This document shows positions 47,101 to 57,206 of a DNA stretch of 64,000 bases, in pieces. The position numbers were made by a program, and so were the translations under genes. Where the stretch lies: assembly GCF_027580225.2 (NCBI RefSeq), contig NC_073351.2, forward strand, positions 10,644,501 through 10,708,500, read 5' to 3'. How positions within the stretch are numbered: the stretch's first letter is position 1; every line of letters begins with the position of its first letter. This DNA comes from Misgurnus anguillicaudatus. Its lineage: Eukaryota; Chordata; Actinopteri; Cypriniformes; Cobitidae. The notes under the pieces were generated by a model. It saw only the letters and a program-made list of their open reading frames with translations. It was not told the origin of the DNA and did no database searches.

Positions 47101-48857
47101 ATTTTCTGATCCGGAGATATAACGATTTGTTTATTCCGTTGCTAGGGTGCTCATATTTGGTTGCTAGGGGCGTGGCTTAATACCTCTTGGCATCCACTAG
47201 TGATTACCCTCAGAGTCTGGAGTAAAACAGTCCAACCCCTGTGTCTCTACGATTTTCTGATGAGGAGATATAACAATTTGTTTATTCGGTTGTTAGGGAA
47301 GTGTATTTGGTTGCTAGGGAAAAATTTGACATCCAATAGTGATTACACTCCGAGTCACGAGTCAAACGGTCCCACCCCCATGTTTCTACGATGTTCTGAT
47401 GCGGAGATATAAGGCTTTGTTTATTCGGTTGCTAGGGTACTGTATTTGGTTGCTAGGGAGAACATTGGCATCCACTAGTGATTACACTCCGAGTCACGAG
47501 TCAAACGGTCCAACCCCCGTGTCTCTACGATTTTCTGATCCGGAGATATAACGATTTGTTTATTCCGTTGCTAGGGTGCTCATATTTGGTTGCTAGGGGC
47601 GTGGCTTAATACCTCTTGGCATCCACTAGTGATTACCCTCAGAGTCTGGAGTAAAACAGTCCAACCCCTGTGTCTCTACGATTTTCTGATGAGGAGATAT
47701 TGCGATTTGTTTATTCCGTTGCTAGGGTGCTCATATTTGGTTGCTAGGGGCGTGGCTTAATACCACTTGGCAACCACTAGTGATTACCCTCCAAGTCACG
47801 AGTAAACCGGTCCAACCCCCTTGTCTCTACGATTTCCTGATGCGGAGATATATCGATTTGTTTATTCTGTTGCTAGGGTGCTCATATTTGGTTGCTAGGG
47901 GCGTGGCCTGGGAGTGGCCAATGATGTGGCTAGTTATTACACTCCCAGTCACAAGTAAAACGGTCCAATCCCCGTTTCTCTACGATGTTCTGATGCCAAG
48001 ATATAACTGTTTGAATTTTATGTTGCTAGGGTGCTCAAAAGTGGTTGCTAGGGGCGTGGCTTAATACCTATGTAAGGATCCTGAGAGACTGATTGGATGC
48101 CTGAGTAAAATGAGCCCACCCCCATGTCTCTATGACACTGTGCTGCAAAGATATCCATCTGGGCATTTTATAATGGCAGTCTATGGGAGATGTTGCTAGG
48201 GTGCTCAAAAGTGGTTGCTAGGGGCGTGGCTTAATAGCTCTGAGATGATCCTGAGAGACTGATTGGATGCCTGAGTAAAATGAGCCCACCCACTTATCTC
48301 TACGACACTGTAAAGCAAAGATATCCCATCTGGAACGATTTTATTCCCTTATATGGGCGTGTTCCCTGCCCCATTATAAGTCAATGGGAAATTTCGGGTG
48401 CCTCTTACACCCCAGGGGTACAACTTACACCCCATTGTGATGCATGTTCTTACAGAGTCTACCACCCTCTTCAAATGTTGTAACCCACATGTTTCTACAA
48501 AATCCTCAAGCGGAGCTATGACCCATCAAAGTTGGGCCCAATGTTAAGTCAATGGGAATTTTCGGGTGGTTTTTCGCCCCCCTTTCGAAAATCCTGCACC
48601 CGATCGCTTATAAAAGTCATAGCACACCATTCCTCAATAATCCGGTCGATTTGAGCCGTCTTTCATGGGACTACGGCAAACCGTGTGGGACGAGTTACGC
48701 GCCGAAATTTTGTCCAGATATAAGAAGAAGAAGAAGAATAATATCCAGGGACAATAATAATAGTGATGCTTTGCATAAATGCAAGCACCACTAATAATTA
48801 TAATAAGAAAACTAACAAATACAATAGGGTTCTACGCCCCTTCGGGGCTTGACCCCT
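44136..48857. mobile_element. 4.7-kb insertion splitting the 5' LTR
   Basis: The insertion starts TATAGCTGCAAGCAGC..GGGGTCAAGCC and ends CCTTCGGGGCTTGACCCCT; GGGGTCAAGCC is thus inverted near both ends. The host LTR reads CAAAAAT at this point and is CAAA/AAAAAT around the insert, giving at most a 3-bp A duplication. Two related modules lie inside, each starting with GTGGTGCTTGC (44,354 and 45,881); the second ends with its inverse at 48,781-48,791. There is no transposase. The superfamily is unresolved. Confidence 0.85.
45925..48330. repeat. 139/151-bp tandem array, about 17 units
   Basis: Units carry CCCCGTGTCTCTACGAT, TCTGATGCGGAGATATA, TTTGTTTATTCGGTTGCTAG and a second GGTTGCTAGGG. GTTTATTCGGTTGCT occurs at 46,006, 46,144, 46,283, 46,422 and 46,561, spacing 138-139 bp. 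A longer variant adds GCGTGGCTTAATACCTCT (151 bp). Short-short-long triplets make a 429-bp higher-order repeat (46,732 to 47,161 and onward). One diverged unit sits alone at 44,400-44,533. Open frames of 60-107 codons recur with the units and are not genes. Confidence 0.93.
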
Positions 48858-48900
48858 AAAAATACACAGAATACAAGAAAAGACAGAACAAAACCTTACA
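48858..48900 (-). repeat. 5' LTR (LTR C), outer 43 bp
   Basis: AAAAATACACAGAATACAAG through ACAAAACCTTACA matches LTR A positions 40,219-40,261 exactly and is followed by the GTACT target duplication. Confidence 0.93.
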
Positions 48901-48936
48901 GTACTAATACACACTTACACACAAAAATAAATTTAA

Positions 48937-49536
48937 AGGTGCAGTGTGTAATTTTTAGGAGGATCTCTTGACAAAAATGCAAAATAATATACAAAACTAT
49001 ATTATCAGGGGTGTATAAAGACCTTTCATAATGAACCGTTATGTTTTTATTGCCTTAGAATGAGATGTTTTTATCTACATACACAGAGGGTCCCCTTACA
49101 CGGAAGTCACCATTTTGTGCCGCCATGTTTCTACAGAAGCCCTTAAAGGCGGAGTCCATGATGTTTGAAAGCCAATGTTGATATTTGAAATCACCTAAAC
49201 AAACACGCCCCTACCCCAATAGAATCTGGACCTTCTGTTGATAGACCCGCCCCACACATACGCAAACCGGCATTTGATTTGATTTGATTGGCTATAAGTG
49301 TGTTTTGGTAGTCGGCCCGTCTCCTTTTCCAACGCGTTTTTCAAACATCGTGGACTCCGCCTTTAACGGACAAACTTTTTTTACTAAGTTGTCTCCGAAG
49401 ATGACATGTTTGTCCGGTGGCGGCTACTGTAGCTTCTCTATGCGTTTCAAAAGCGAGGGGTGAGCAGTGAACTAAGCCATTGGTTACCATTCGCAACCTT
49501 ACCACTAGATGCCACTAAAATTTACACACTGCACCT
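48937..49536. mobile_element. TTAA-flanked MITE, 600 bp, uninterrupted copy
   Basis: TTAA (48,933-48,936), AGGTGCAGTGTGTAATTTTTAG at the left, inverted as CTAAAATTTACACACTGCACCT at the right, then TTAA (49,537-49,540). The ends match over about 20 bp. It lies 36 bp outside the LTR element. The interior is noncoding. It serves as the empty-site reference for the copy at 38.25 kb. Confidence 0.92.
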
Positions 49537-49540
49537 TTAA

Positions 49541-52020
49541 AAACACGAATCAAACAATAATGCTCTTCAAAGGCTTTTGTCAAGAAGCAATCTTACATAC
49601 TTAGTGTCTTGTGGCTTAAATGCAAAAGTGTTTTCCTGTTTTCATTTAAATTTTAGATTTTTGTCCTTATTAGATAAGGCAGGATAAACAGGAAGTTATT
49701 GGATCAGTAATGGTACTAGCTGGGTTTTAATGCTTACATAATGCACCAATGTTTGATCTATCTACTACTACACCATCTCTAAAAAGAACATTTTACCCTA
49801 ATTACAAATAAATGAGGAAGTGATAGAGAGATGAAAACAGGGTGTGATCGATAAATGCCTCTTATCAGATTTGATATATATAGAGGGAGAGGAGTAGCCT
49901 ACTGAAAACTTAGCAGGAAGAATGAATCTCAAACGGAGGCCACATACTGTTTATTCTTCACATACGTTTTCTTCTACAACAGAATGGCGAAGTGACAGCT
50001 CGCTTGCGAGAATGCATATGTGCACTTGTAGACAGTAAGTCTCGGGTGTAAAATCTGCTGTATCCTGCCTGTCGCTCCTTTTGCCCCATCTGTCAGTCAG
50101 TTTATTAGCGTAACTCGGCGAGTGGACGATGTCTCAAGCTCGTAGACCCTGGATCCAACACCGCTGTCACTTTTACCATCTGTCAGTCCAGCCCTATAAG
50201 TCTGATGCCTCGTCGGTGCTGTCCAAATGTGTTAAAATTGAAAGCGTTATGTCCACACAGTGTGATAAATTTCTAGGATTGTAAAAGACATCCTGTCATT
50301 GGGCAAAATCATCAGTATTGGATTTCTCAGTGCAGCGTCCGATCCTTTTCCCGGAGGCCTGCCATCCTGTGGAATTGATCTCCGATCGTAATCGAACATG
50401 CCAATGAAGGTCTTCAAGAATAGTTTAGCTTTAGGTATTTGGTAACTATTTTACAAGGTGGCTAATTCGTATTATGTGTATTGTACAAAAACGTATTATT
50501 ATCATAAAAACAGAAATAAAGAAAGCAAAAATGTACAAATGTAATTGCACAAATTCATGTATTGAAATGTTTGTATAGGGCCATTGAGGAACAGCAGGCA
50601 TTACATGCTCACCCAATATTGGCCTTGGTGATGAGTCCTGTCATAATAAAATGCTGGCAACATCAGCGCAATGGCTTGCTCGGGTTTGTGCGGTTTACAT
50701 TACATTTAACGTGTAAATAACAATATCAAAACAGACTGGGGACTTTAAACGCCCTGTCAATGCTGTCATCCGTGACCAAAGTCTCAGCTAAGATGCGTAT
50801 CATATAATCTGACAGAAAAGACAGCTGACATTGGGCCTTACCATTAGATCTCGCTACTAGGGGAGTCATATTGTATAATCTGACAGGTAACATTCGTGGA
50901 CAGATAAATAAAAATCAGAAATCAGGGTTCAGTTGTTGTAACATATTCAGAAAAATTGAGCTGTAACCCCATGTCAGGTTTGGTGTGGATAAATCCTTCC
51001 GTTCAGGTCTGGACACCCTTAATAGCCCCAAAGTTGCTGACAAGCAAACTGGTGCTTAATGTCTCATTAGTGGTTAATAGGCACTTCTGATAAGTGCTTG
51101 TGTTCCTCTGCAGAAACGTTACGTAAGGCTTTCTCCTCAAGTCTTCTCTATGTCTGAAGAGGGAAGGGACCTATTAAAGACACCAACTGTTTTCTCTCGC
51201 ACACACAAACACTCCCTTTTCCCACCTAAATATGTGGATTAAGGCCTGTAAATCTGGAGTTTTGGGATCTTGTAACCCACATCTGTTTGTGTGGGTTTGC
51301 TCAAGAAACGGAAAAAACTTGGCTCCTTTAATTCGCCTTTATTTTTACAATTATGGGAAATGACTCAAATTCCCCACAGGAGTCCAAAAAGTGAAGGTTA
51401 TATTTCTCAATGGGTTCACTAATTAAAGCGTTATGTGTTGTCAGCTAAAAAGAGTGGTGGCTGAGCTTTAGGGGAGAAAATAGGGGGAGAGAGAAAAAGA
51501 GAGAGAGAGAGAGAGAGCAGCAGAATAAAGCTCAGGTGAGACCTTCATACTGCACACACTGCACTCTGATGATAGAGAACCTGCTGCAGCACCAATCTGG
51601 GCTAGTAATCACTCCGATTTGTTAACTAAATGAATCGTGTCCGGGACGGCATCTCCGGGGGACATTTCTATAACGCAAAACAGAGAATCTGCCAGGAAAG
51701 GTGGGAGACGGACGCGGCAGCTGTCGGATGAGAAAGCGGTGGAGGTTTTGGCTCGCTTGGGTGGATTTCTCATTTTTTAAAACTGTAAATATTATGGAGA
51801 GAAACACTCGGATCGTATATTTTCCGGTGACCGAGACAAATAAGCAGCAGTAAGTGCTGTTTCATGTCGTTAAATGCACACCAAAGACCGAAATGTTACA
51901 ACTATACTGTTTATAAACTTGAAACGCGCAGCTTTGTGTGATGCGTTGACATGGCCTGTCTCAATTCGTTCCCTGGCTCCCGAGGTCGTGAATCAGTATA
52001 TCATGTACACAGGTTCAGGC
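49541..52020. other. Unique sequence with a GA tract, no gene seen
   Basis: Largely non-repetitive. AGAATAAAGCTCAGGTGAGACC at 51,522-51,543 includes a donor-like AG/GTGAGA, but no framed exon precedes it. The minus ORF at 51,807-51,622 lacks a domain. Segments at 49,900-50,450 and 50,750-51,250 could be conserved noncoding DNA. Confidence 0.5.
51484..51518. repeat. (GA)n microsatellite
   Basis: A purine tract of GAGAGA with one AAAAA interruption, within unique sequence. Confidence 0.93.
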
Positions 52021-52079
52021 ACTAAAGACTGTAAAAAAAGATGGACGACGCCTGTTCGCTCTCTTCCATTGGTGAAAAG

Positions 52080-52323
52080 CAAGGCTTTGAAGCAGATTTT
52101 TTCCCAGTTGGTTCGTTCTGAACAGAAACAGTATTTTAACGTTTCCGGTTTTCAGTTCAACCCTAAATTTGATGTTCCTGAACTGGTTAGAACAAAAAAT
52201 TAAGTTCCCGAACCGGTTAATAATGTTCCATGTCGGCTGTGAGACATAAAAATAAGTAGGCTGATCATTAGGACATTAAACTTAATTATTAGTCTATATA
52301 ATTTTCCTTAAGTCGGTTCAAAG
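52080..52323. mobile_element. 244-bp insertion flanked by 13-bp direct repeats
   Basis: CATTGGTGAAAAG occurs at 52,067-52,079 and again at 52,324-52,336, the second copy continuing into expected host sequence (TGAAGCCGCCAGTG). The inserted segment has GTTCTGAACAG, GTTCCTGAACTGGTTAGAAC and TTCCCGAACCGGTTAA words but no ORF. The long duplication favours a retroposed insert, but no A-tail is visible; a local tandem duplication is an alternative. Confidence 0.55.
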
Positions 52324-52659
52324 CATTGGTGAAAAGTGAAGCCGCCAGTGTCCCGATACGGCGGTGACATCTTGGGTCTTGAGTCTGCGCAGTAGGGATT
52401 TCGGGACCAGTCCTGCGCAGTAGTGAGCAGGAAGTAAAGCATTAAAGCATTTTTTATAGCATTAAATAACTAACTAAAAACAAACTTATTTTTAAAACAA
52501 ACACTTGTATTTACACCAGCGTGATAAAACTACAGTAAATGACAGAAACCAGCTTCGGAAAAAAGATAATTGAAGTGTAATTAAATTGTTTAGTTGGTCT
52601 CAAGTCTCATTGAATAACATGGGGGAGGTGGGATTTATGACCTATACTAGGACCAGTCA

Positions 52660-53093
52660 GGCCCTGTCCCAAATGGCGCACTTCAAGTCGACTTTCGGTC
52701 TTGTTGCCTTAATTTGCACATGCTCGCTTAGTTTACGAGTCCGTAGGGTGTCCTATCTGTCATTTTTACGCTTCGAAGTGTGCTCATCAGTGCCCCCTTG
52801 ATGAAGTCTTTGGCGAAGCCCACACTGCAGCAGGCTTCGCACAGTTTACCAACCCAGAAGTCCTTGCGAAAGAGCAATCAGACCAATCAGATGACGGAAG
52901 GGAGCAGTTCACACTGACGGGCAACTTATCTTCCTATTTCCGGCTTGATGCTTGAGTCTGTCCCAAAATACGACTCCGATGCAACCCCGTGGACTCGCAT
53001 CAAGGGTCCCTGAAGTCTGCACTACATGATGTCATTAAAGTGTGGACTCTGAGGAGGACCAAAAGTCCAGAGTGTGCCATTTGGGACAGGGCC
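52660..53093. mobile_element. Nested MITE with GGCCCTGTCCC ends, perfect TCA pair
   Basis: The ends GGCCCTGTCCCAAATGGCGC and, inverted, GGCCCTGTCCCAAATGGCAC match over about 20 bp. TCA flanks both sides (52,657-52,659; 53,094-53,096). The sequence is a clear paralogue of 38,421-38,862 (434 and 442 bp). The three-base duplication suggests a Harbinger-like mechanism. The ORFs inside are chance. Confidence 0.9.
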
Positions 53094-53235
53094 TCACTGG
53101 GGGTCGATCGAGACATTTTGGCTTCACTTTTCAGGGCTTGGTTTGTAATCAAACCGTTTTTTGAGCACGCTTGACTTAGTAGTACTATTTTCTAGTATAG
53201 AAGTCAATGGTGGTTCTGTTTCCTGCTTCATTACA

Positions 53236-53275
53236 AATATCGGAATTTTCATTTTTGGTTGAACTATCCATTTAA
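53236..53275. repeat. End fragment of the 53.4-kb MITE family
   Basis: GGAATTTTCATTTTTGGTTG and AACTATCCATTTAA match, in inverse, the left end of the MITE at 53,396. Only this end is recognisable here. Confidence 0.55.
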
Positions 53276-53395
53276 AGCTAACACATTCATACTAGAAGCC
53301 AGAAAATCTATTTAGATTTCTTGGCGAGTTTAAAGACAAGTAGTCTTTGTTCACACAGACAAGCTTGAATTTGTTTTCAAATTAATAGTTCAACC

Positions 53396-53558
53396 AAAAA
53401 TGAAAATTCTGTCATCATTTTCTCACTCTCATGTTGTTTCAAACCCATATTCATTTCTTTGTTCTTGTAAACACAAGTGAAGATATTTCATAAATTATAA
53501 ATATTGTTCAAAATATCTTCCTTCAAAGAACGAGTACATTTTTGGGTGAACTATCCCT
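53396..53558. mobile_element. TTAA-flanked short MITE
   Basis: TTAA (53,392-53,395), TAGTTCAACCAAAAATGAAA at the left; the right end is TTTTTGGGTGAACTATCCCT followed by TTAA (53,559-53,562). This is a very common fish MITE. It is noncoding. Confidence 0.8.
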
Positions 53559-53562
53559 TTAA

Positions 53563-55349
53563 TGTTTAGAACCGACTGCCCACGTTGTCATTTTGTAGGT
53601 AATCAGATCTATCATTTGCATAGACCTTTGGATCTATATTCACATGTATAATCTATATTGGTTGCATTTGAAGTTTCAAGGAGAGACCCTAAATGTGGCA
53701 TAAGAGAATTGGAGTCCTTTCACAACCAAGGTGTGCCTTACAATATGCTGCTACAGTATATGTTGTTATAGACTACCAGCCATAAGAAAGAAGAAAGCTG
53801 ATACAATAGGAGCCCACGCACCTTCTGTGCCATGCGCTTAATTGGGCAATGTAAGAGAAAACATGCAGTACATTCACCACAATATTAATTCTGCTGTGAA
53901 TGTCAGGTCTCCAGACACATGCGGTGAGACAGTTCTCATTTGCCAGAAACAGGAAGCAGTTTTAGTGTCCATGATGCAGACCAGCGAGGTCAGAATACGA
54001 GGGCTGGATATCTGATTGCCTCGTCCAAGAGAGGGTCAGAAAGGGGGCCAGGAGAAAGGCAGTAATAGTGGCACTTGGGTTCCGTTGAGCAAATTGCTTT
54101 TGTGTATAGGATGAAAGGAGAGAGAGAAGAAAAACTCCAGAGAAACACTGAAGAAAGACCGACATGCAGCGAGACGGGAAGGTGCGATCTGGAAGAAAAA
54201 CTAGCGCAGAAGTCTAAGTATGCTTGTCAAGTTTTTGTTCTGCCAACGTCTACCTTTAATATAGACAAAGCTGTCAGTTTGTAAGTGCGAATGTGTGTGC
54301 ACTTTGATTTTGATGTATAGGCTATTTTTTTAACTCAGCAAGGAAATATTGTGTCTGTTTATAAGATGATTCTGCAAATAACAAAATTAAATCGAATACG
54401 TGTGTATATTCACTAAATTAGTAAAACCTTATTCACAAAACACCTGCAACCTGTCCCTACTGTATATGCATGTTCAGAGCTGTGCCATGTGTATGCAAAT
54501 GAAGTCATTGCCATTCTTTTTAGCACAAACACAGCTATTCAAATGAGGCTTGTTATAGACTGTGCTTATTCACTGAATTTGTGTTGTTTACCCAATTAAA
54601 GGCCTCTATTGCCACCCATAGAAAGCAGGGGGGAAATGTAATTAGATAAAAAAAAGATGTTTGATCAAATGATAGAGAACAACACCACAACTGGCCAGGT
54701 ATCCTTTCAGGATTTTAAACAGCCTGTTTAGGTAAATAATGTCCAAATCAGTACAAGAAATAGCAATAATTTTTGCAAATCTAATGCTGTGCAAATAAGC
54801 CTTTGCTGAATCCACCTAAAGTGTGTGAATGCTTAAATGGTTTCATATATTACTGCTGTAATGACTTGGATGCATAAAATGCACGTCTTTTAAAAAAATT
54901 GGATTTAGTAGATAAAAAATCTACTTTTATACGGTATAGTTGTTTACTATGCATTGCCTGTCTGCATTTGTGCGGATGTCTAAACAGTCCATTATTCGAG
55001 AATGTCAATCAAAGAGTATTTGTTAGTGTTTAGTTGCGGTTATGCGGTTATGGGTTATGCATGTGTTTGTGTTTGACTTAGCTCACTAACCATGTTTATG
55101 CCAATGTTTGCATGCTTGCCATAGCTCTTAACAAGCGAATTATGCTCATTGTAATAACCAAGGGTGTGTTGCCGTCATTCATTTAGGGAAGATACAATTT
55201 CCCAGAATTCCCTCGAGCCTACATTTGAGACTGCACTGCAAGGCCGGGTCTATGAGGGGGGGGTTATTTGGGGGGCTAGGGGCGGCTTTGTCCCCCCAGA
55301 TGTTTCGTCCTATATGTTTTTTTATGATTCACTTCATACACTCTAAAAA
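53563..55349. other. AT-rich unique sequence, no gene seen
   Basis: Short ORFs on both strands at 53,962-54,284 overlap and lack domains. A G-rich patch at 55,253-55,300 with a mirrored C-run belongs to a dispersed repeat fragment that recurs at 56,015-56,045 (GAGCTAGGGGCGAC). Confidence 0.5.
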
Positions 55350-56003
55350 AAACCATATCAATGGAAGGCTTATTTATTTATTTTTCATACATTCCAGCAT
55401 CTACACTGCAAAAAATGATTTTCAAGAAAAAATTTCTTAGTATTTTTGTCTTGTTTTCAGTAATAATATCTAAAAATTCTTAAATAAAGATGCTTTTTCT
55501 TGATGAGCAAAACGACCCAAGAAAATAAGTCTAGTTTTTAGACAAAAATTTCAAATTTAAGTGATTTTGTGCATAAAACAAGCAAAAAAATATGCCTATG
55601 GGGTAAGCAATTTTTTTTTAACTTATCTTGAATTTAGTGTTTAAGAGAAATGTTCAAGATTTTTTTGCTTACACCATTGGCCGATTTTTGGCTTGTTTTA
55701 TGCACAAAATCACTTAAATTTGATATTTTTGGACTAAAATCTAGACTTATTTTCTTGGGTTATTTTGCTCATCAAGAAAAAGCATCTTAATTTAAGAATT
55801 TTGAGATATTTTTACTGAAAACAGGAGAAAAATACTAAGAATTTTTTTTCTTAAAAATCATTTTTTGCAGTGTATGGTTATATTCATAGCGAGGACCGGT
55901 TAATCCATACACAAGTTGATCCAGACAAGTTAATCCATGCACTGGTTGGGAGATGGGCAATTTGAATCTCCAAATCACTTAGCTTGCATGTTTTTGGCCA
56001 GTG
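55350..56003 (-). repeat. Dispersed fish repeat, interrupted copy
   Basis: In reverse complement it matches 59,470-59,630: GGCCAAAAACATGCAAGCTA, CTCCCAACCAGT.CATGGA, TAACTTGTCT.GATCAACTTG, GATGCTGGAAT. The copy is broken at 55,404-55,872 by a TA-flanked palindromic MITE. Confidence 0.85.
55404..55872. mobile_element. Palindromic MITE inserted at TA
   Basis: The ends are CACTGCAAAAAATGATTTT and its inverse, with arms of about 210 bp that pair almost throughout (CTTGATGAGCAAAA, GATTTTGTGCATAAAACAAG and partners). TA lies on both sides (55,402-55,403; 55,873-55,874). The uninterrupted paralogue at 59.6 kb has CATCTATGG with a single TA, so the TA is a true target duplication. 469 bp, noncoding, Tc1/mariner-type target. 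Confidence 0.93.
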
Positions 56004-57206
56004 GGAGTGTGTTGGGGAGCTAGGGGCGACATTGCCCCCCCAGATTTTTCCTTTGCCCACCCAAAAATGTCCAGGCGACCATAAAAAGTACTGTCTCTTT
56101 ACACAAATAGTGTCCCTTATTTATATTAGCGGCCGCCCACCAATGTCTGTTTGACTTACACAAAGCTCAAAGGTCTCTTAAGCAGTATTTAACTCACAGG
56201 AAAATTCGAACTATTCTCTATGAGCTTTCACTCTGCAAGGCCATCATAAGGTAAAACGTGGTGTTTTATAATCTTACATTAACAACCCTATTGAGTTAAA
56301 TCTACACTCTTGGAGCTTTCAAACAGTATACAGTTTGTCATGATTAGATAATAATTTATATGCAAACATTGAAGTAAATGTAGGCGTCCTGCTGGTGGGA
56401 CAGTGAAATTTAGCAGAAAATAAATGTTTTGAGGTACACTGACTTCATAAATGAATCAATTACTCTCCCTACATAATTTATTTTATAAAACACTGTTGAA
56501 ATGTCTATTCTGGAGGCTTAGACCTTTCCAACGATATATAGTTTGTAGTGATGGATTAAAATTTACATCAACAATATTAATGCAAACTTAGGTGTCCCGT
56601 ATTCGGGACGGCGACGCTTAACAGTATAATATCTAATTTGCGGTGTTATGAACAATGCAGCCTGATTTGGGGCTTTTGTCTAGTGCTGTTTCTCTTGGCA
56701 AACAGGATAATCTTTTGGCAAACTTGTCATACTTGTCAATTTGTCAAACTGCTTCTATGATTTTCTCATGAATAGATTATTTAAAGCGTTGTGCTTTGTT
56801 GTGATATTTGAGCATGGTTGCTGCAGCAGAATGTATGATAGGGTCAGGAATTCATAAAAATATAGCCTATGAGTCTGTCACTTCGAGGTAGTAAAATTGA
56901 ATGACATCACCAGAGTCTGCCATACCTTGGCTTTAGGTAAATTGACCCTTTTGACCATCGTTACCGCATTATCATATCTATACGATGTTGACTTCAAAAA
57001 CTTTTATAATTCGGTAGGGGGCAGCTGCAAAATATCTTCAGAAAAAGGCTCCTATAGCCTTTTATTCCCTCTGCTTTTTCTGACATTGATAAGACACAGA
57101 ATATGAATTATGTATTTTCTGTTTGAAGGAGACAAATAAAGTAAAACCTTCAAAGATCTCTGTTATGGCTGCCCACACAAAATTCCTGACTGCGCCCCTG
57201 GAGTCT
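56004..57206. other. AT-rich sequence, repeat fragments, no gene seen
   Basis: GGGGAGCTAGGGGCGACATT and CCCCCCAGATTTTTCC at 56,014-56,053 form a repeat fragment; CTGCGCCCCTGG at 57,190 is another end-like fragment. No exon or RNA gene. Confidence 0.5.

Larger units (their letters stand above)
39814..48900 (-). mobile_element. Composite LTR retrotransposon with three LTRs
   Basis: The element is bounded by a 5-bp direct repeat GTACT (39,809-39,813 and 48,901-48,905), typical of LTR-retrotransposon integrase. On the minus strand the order is 5' LTR (48,900-43,728, split by an insertion), Gag-like ORF, polypurine tract, a middle LTR (41,955-41,508), a second shortened Gag-like region, polypurine tract and 3' LTR (40,261-39,814). 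LTRs begin TGTAAGG and end TTACA. There is no protease, reverse transcriptase, RNase H or integrase anywhere inside, so movement would depend on enzymes from a related complete element. Ty3-like is my best guess from the Gag-like segment. No clear tRNA primer site abuts the 5' LTR. Confidence 0.9.
52021..53235. mobile_element. Host MITE with two nested insertions
   Basis: GACTGTAAAAAAAGATGGAC at the left opens a cyprinid MITE seen in part at 20.16 kb. The body is broken by a 13-bp-flanked insertion (52,080-52,323) and by a GGCCCTGTCCC-ended MITE (52,660-53,093). The last part is recognisable to about 53,235 (GAAGTCAATGGTGG). Outer ends are approximate. Confidence 0.6.

Noticed and set aside
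46082..48064. Series of related 64-107 codon ORFs
   Set aside because: They recur with each unit of the 139/151-bp array and have variable ends. No start context, no domain.
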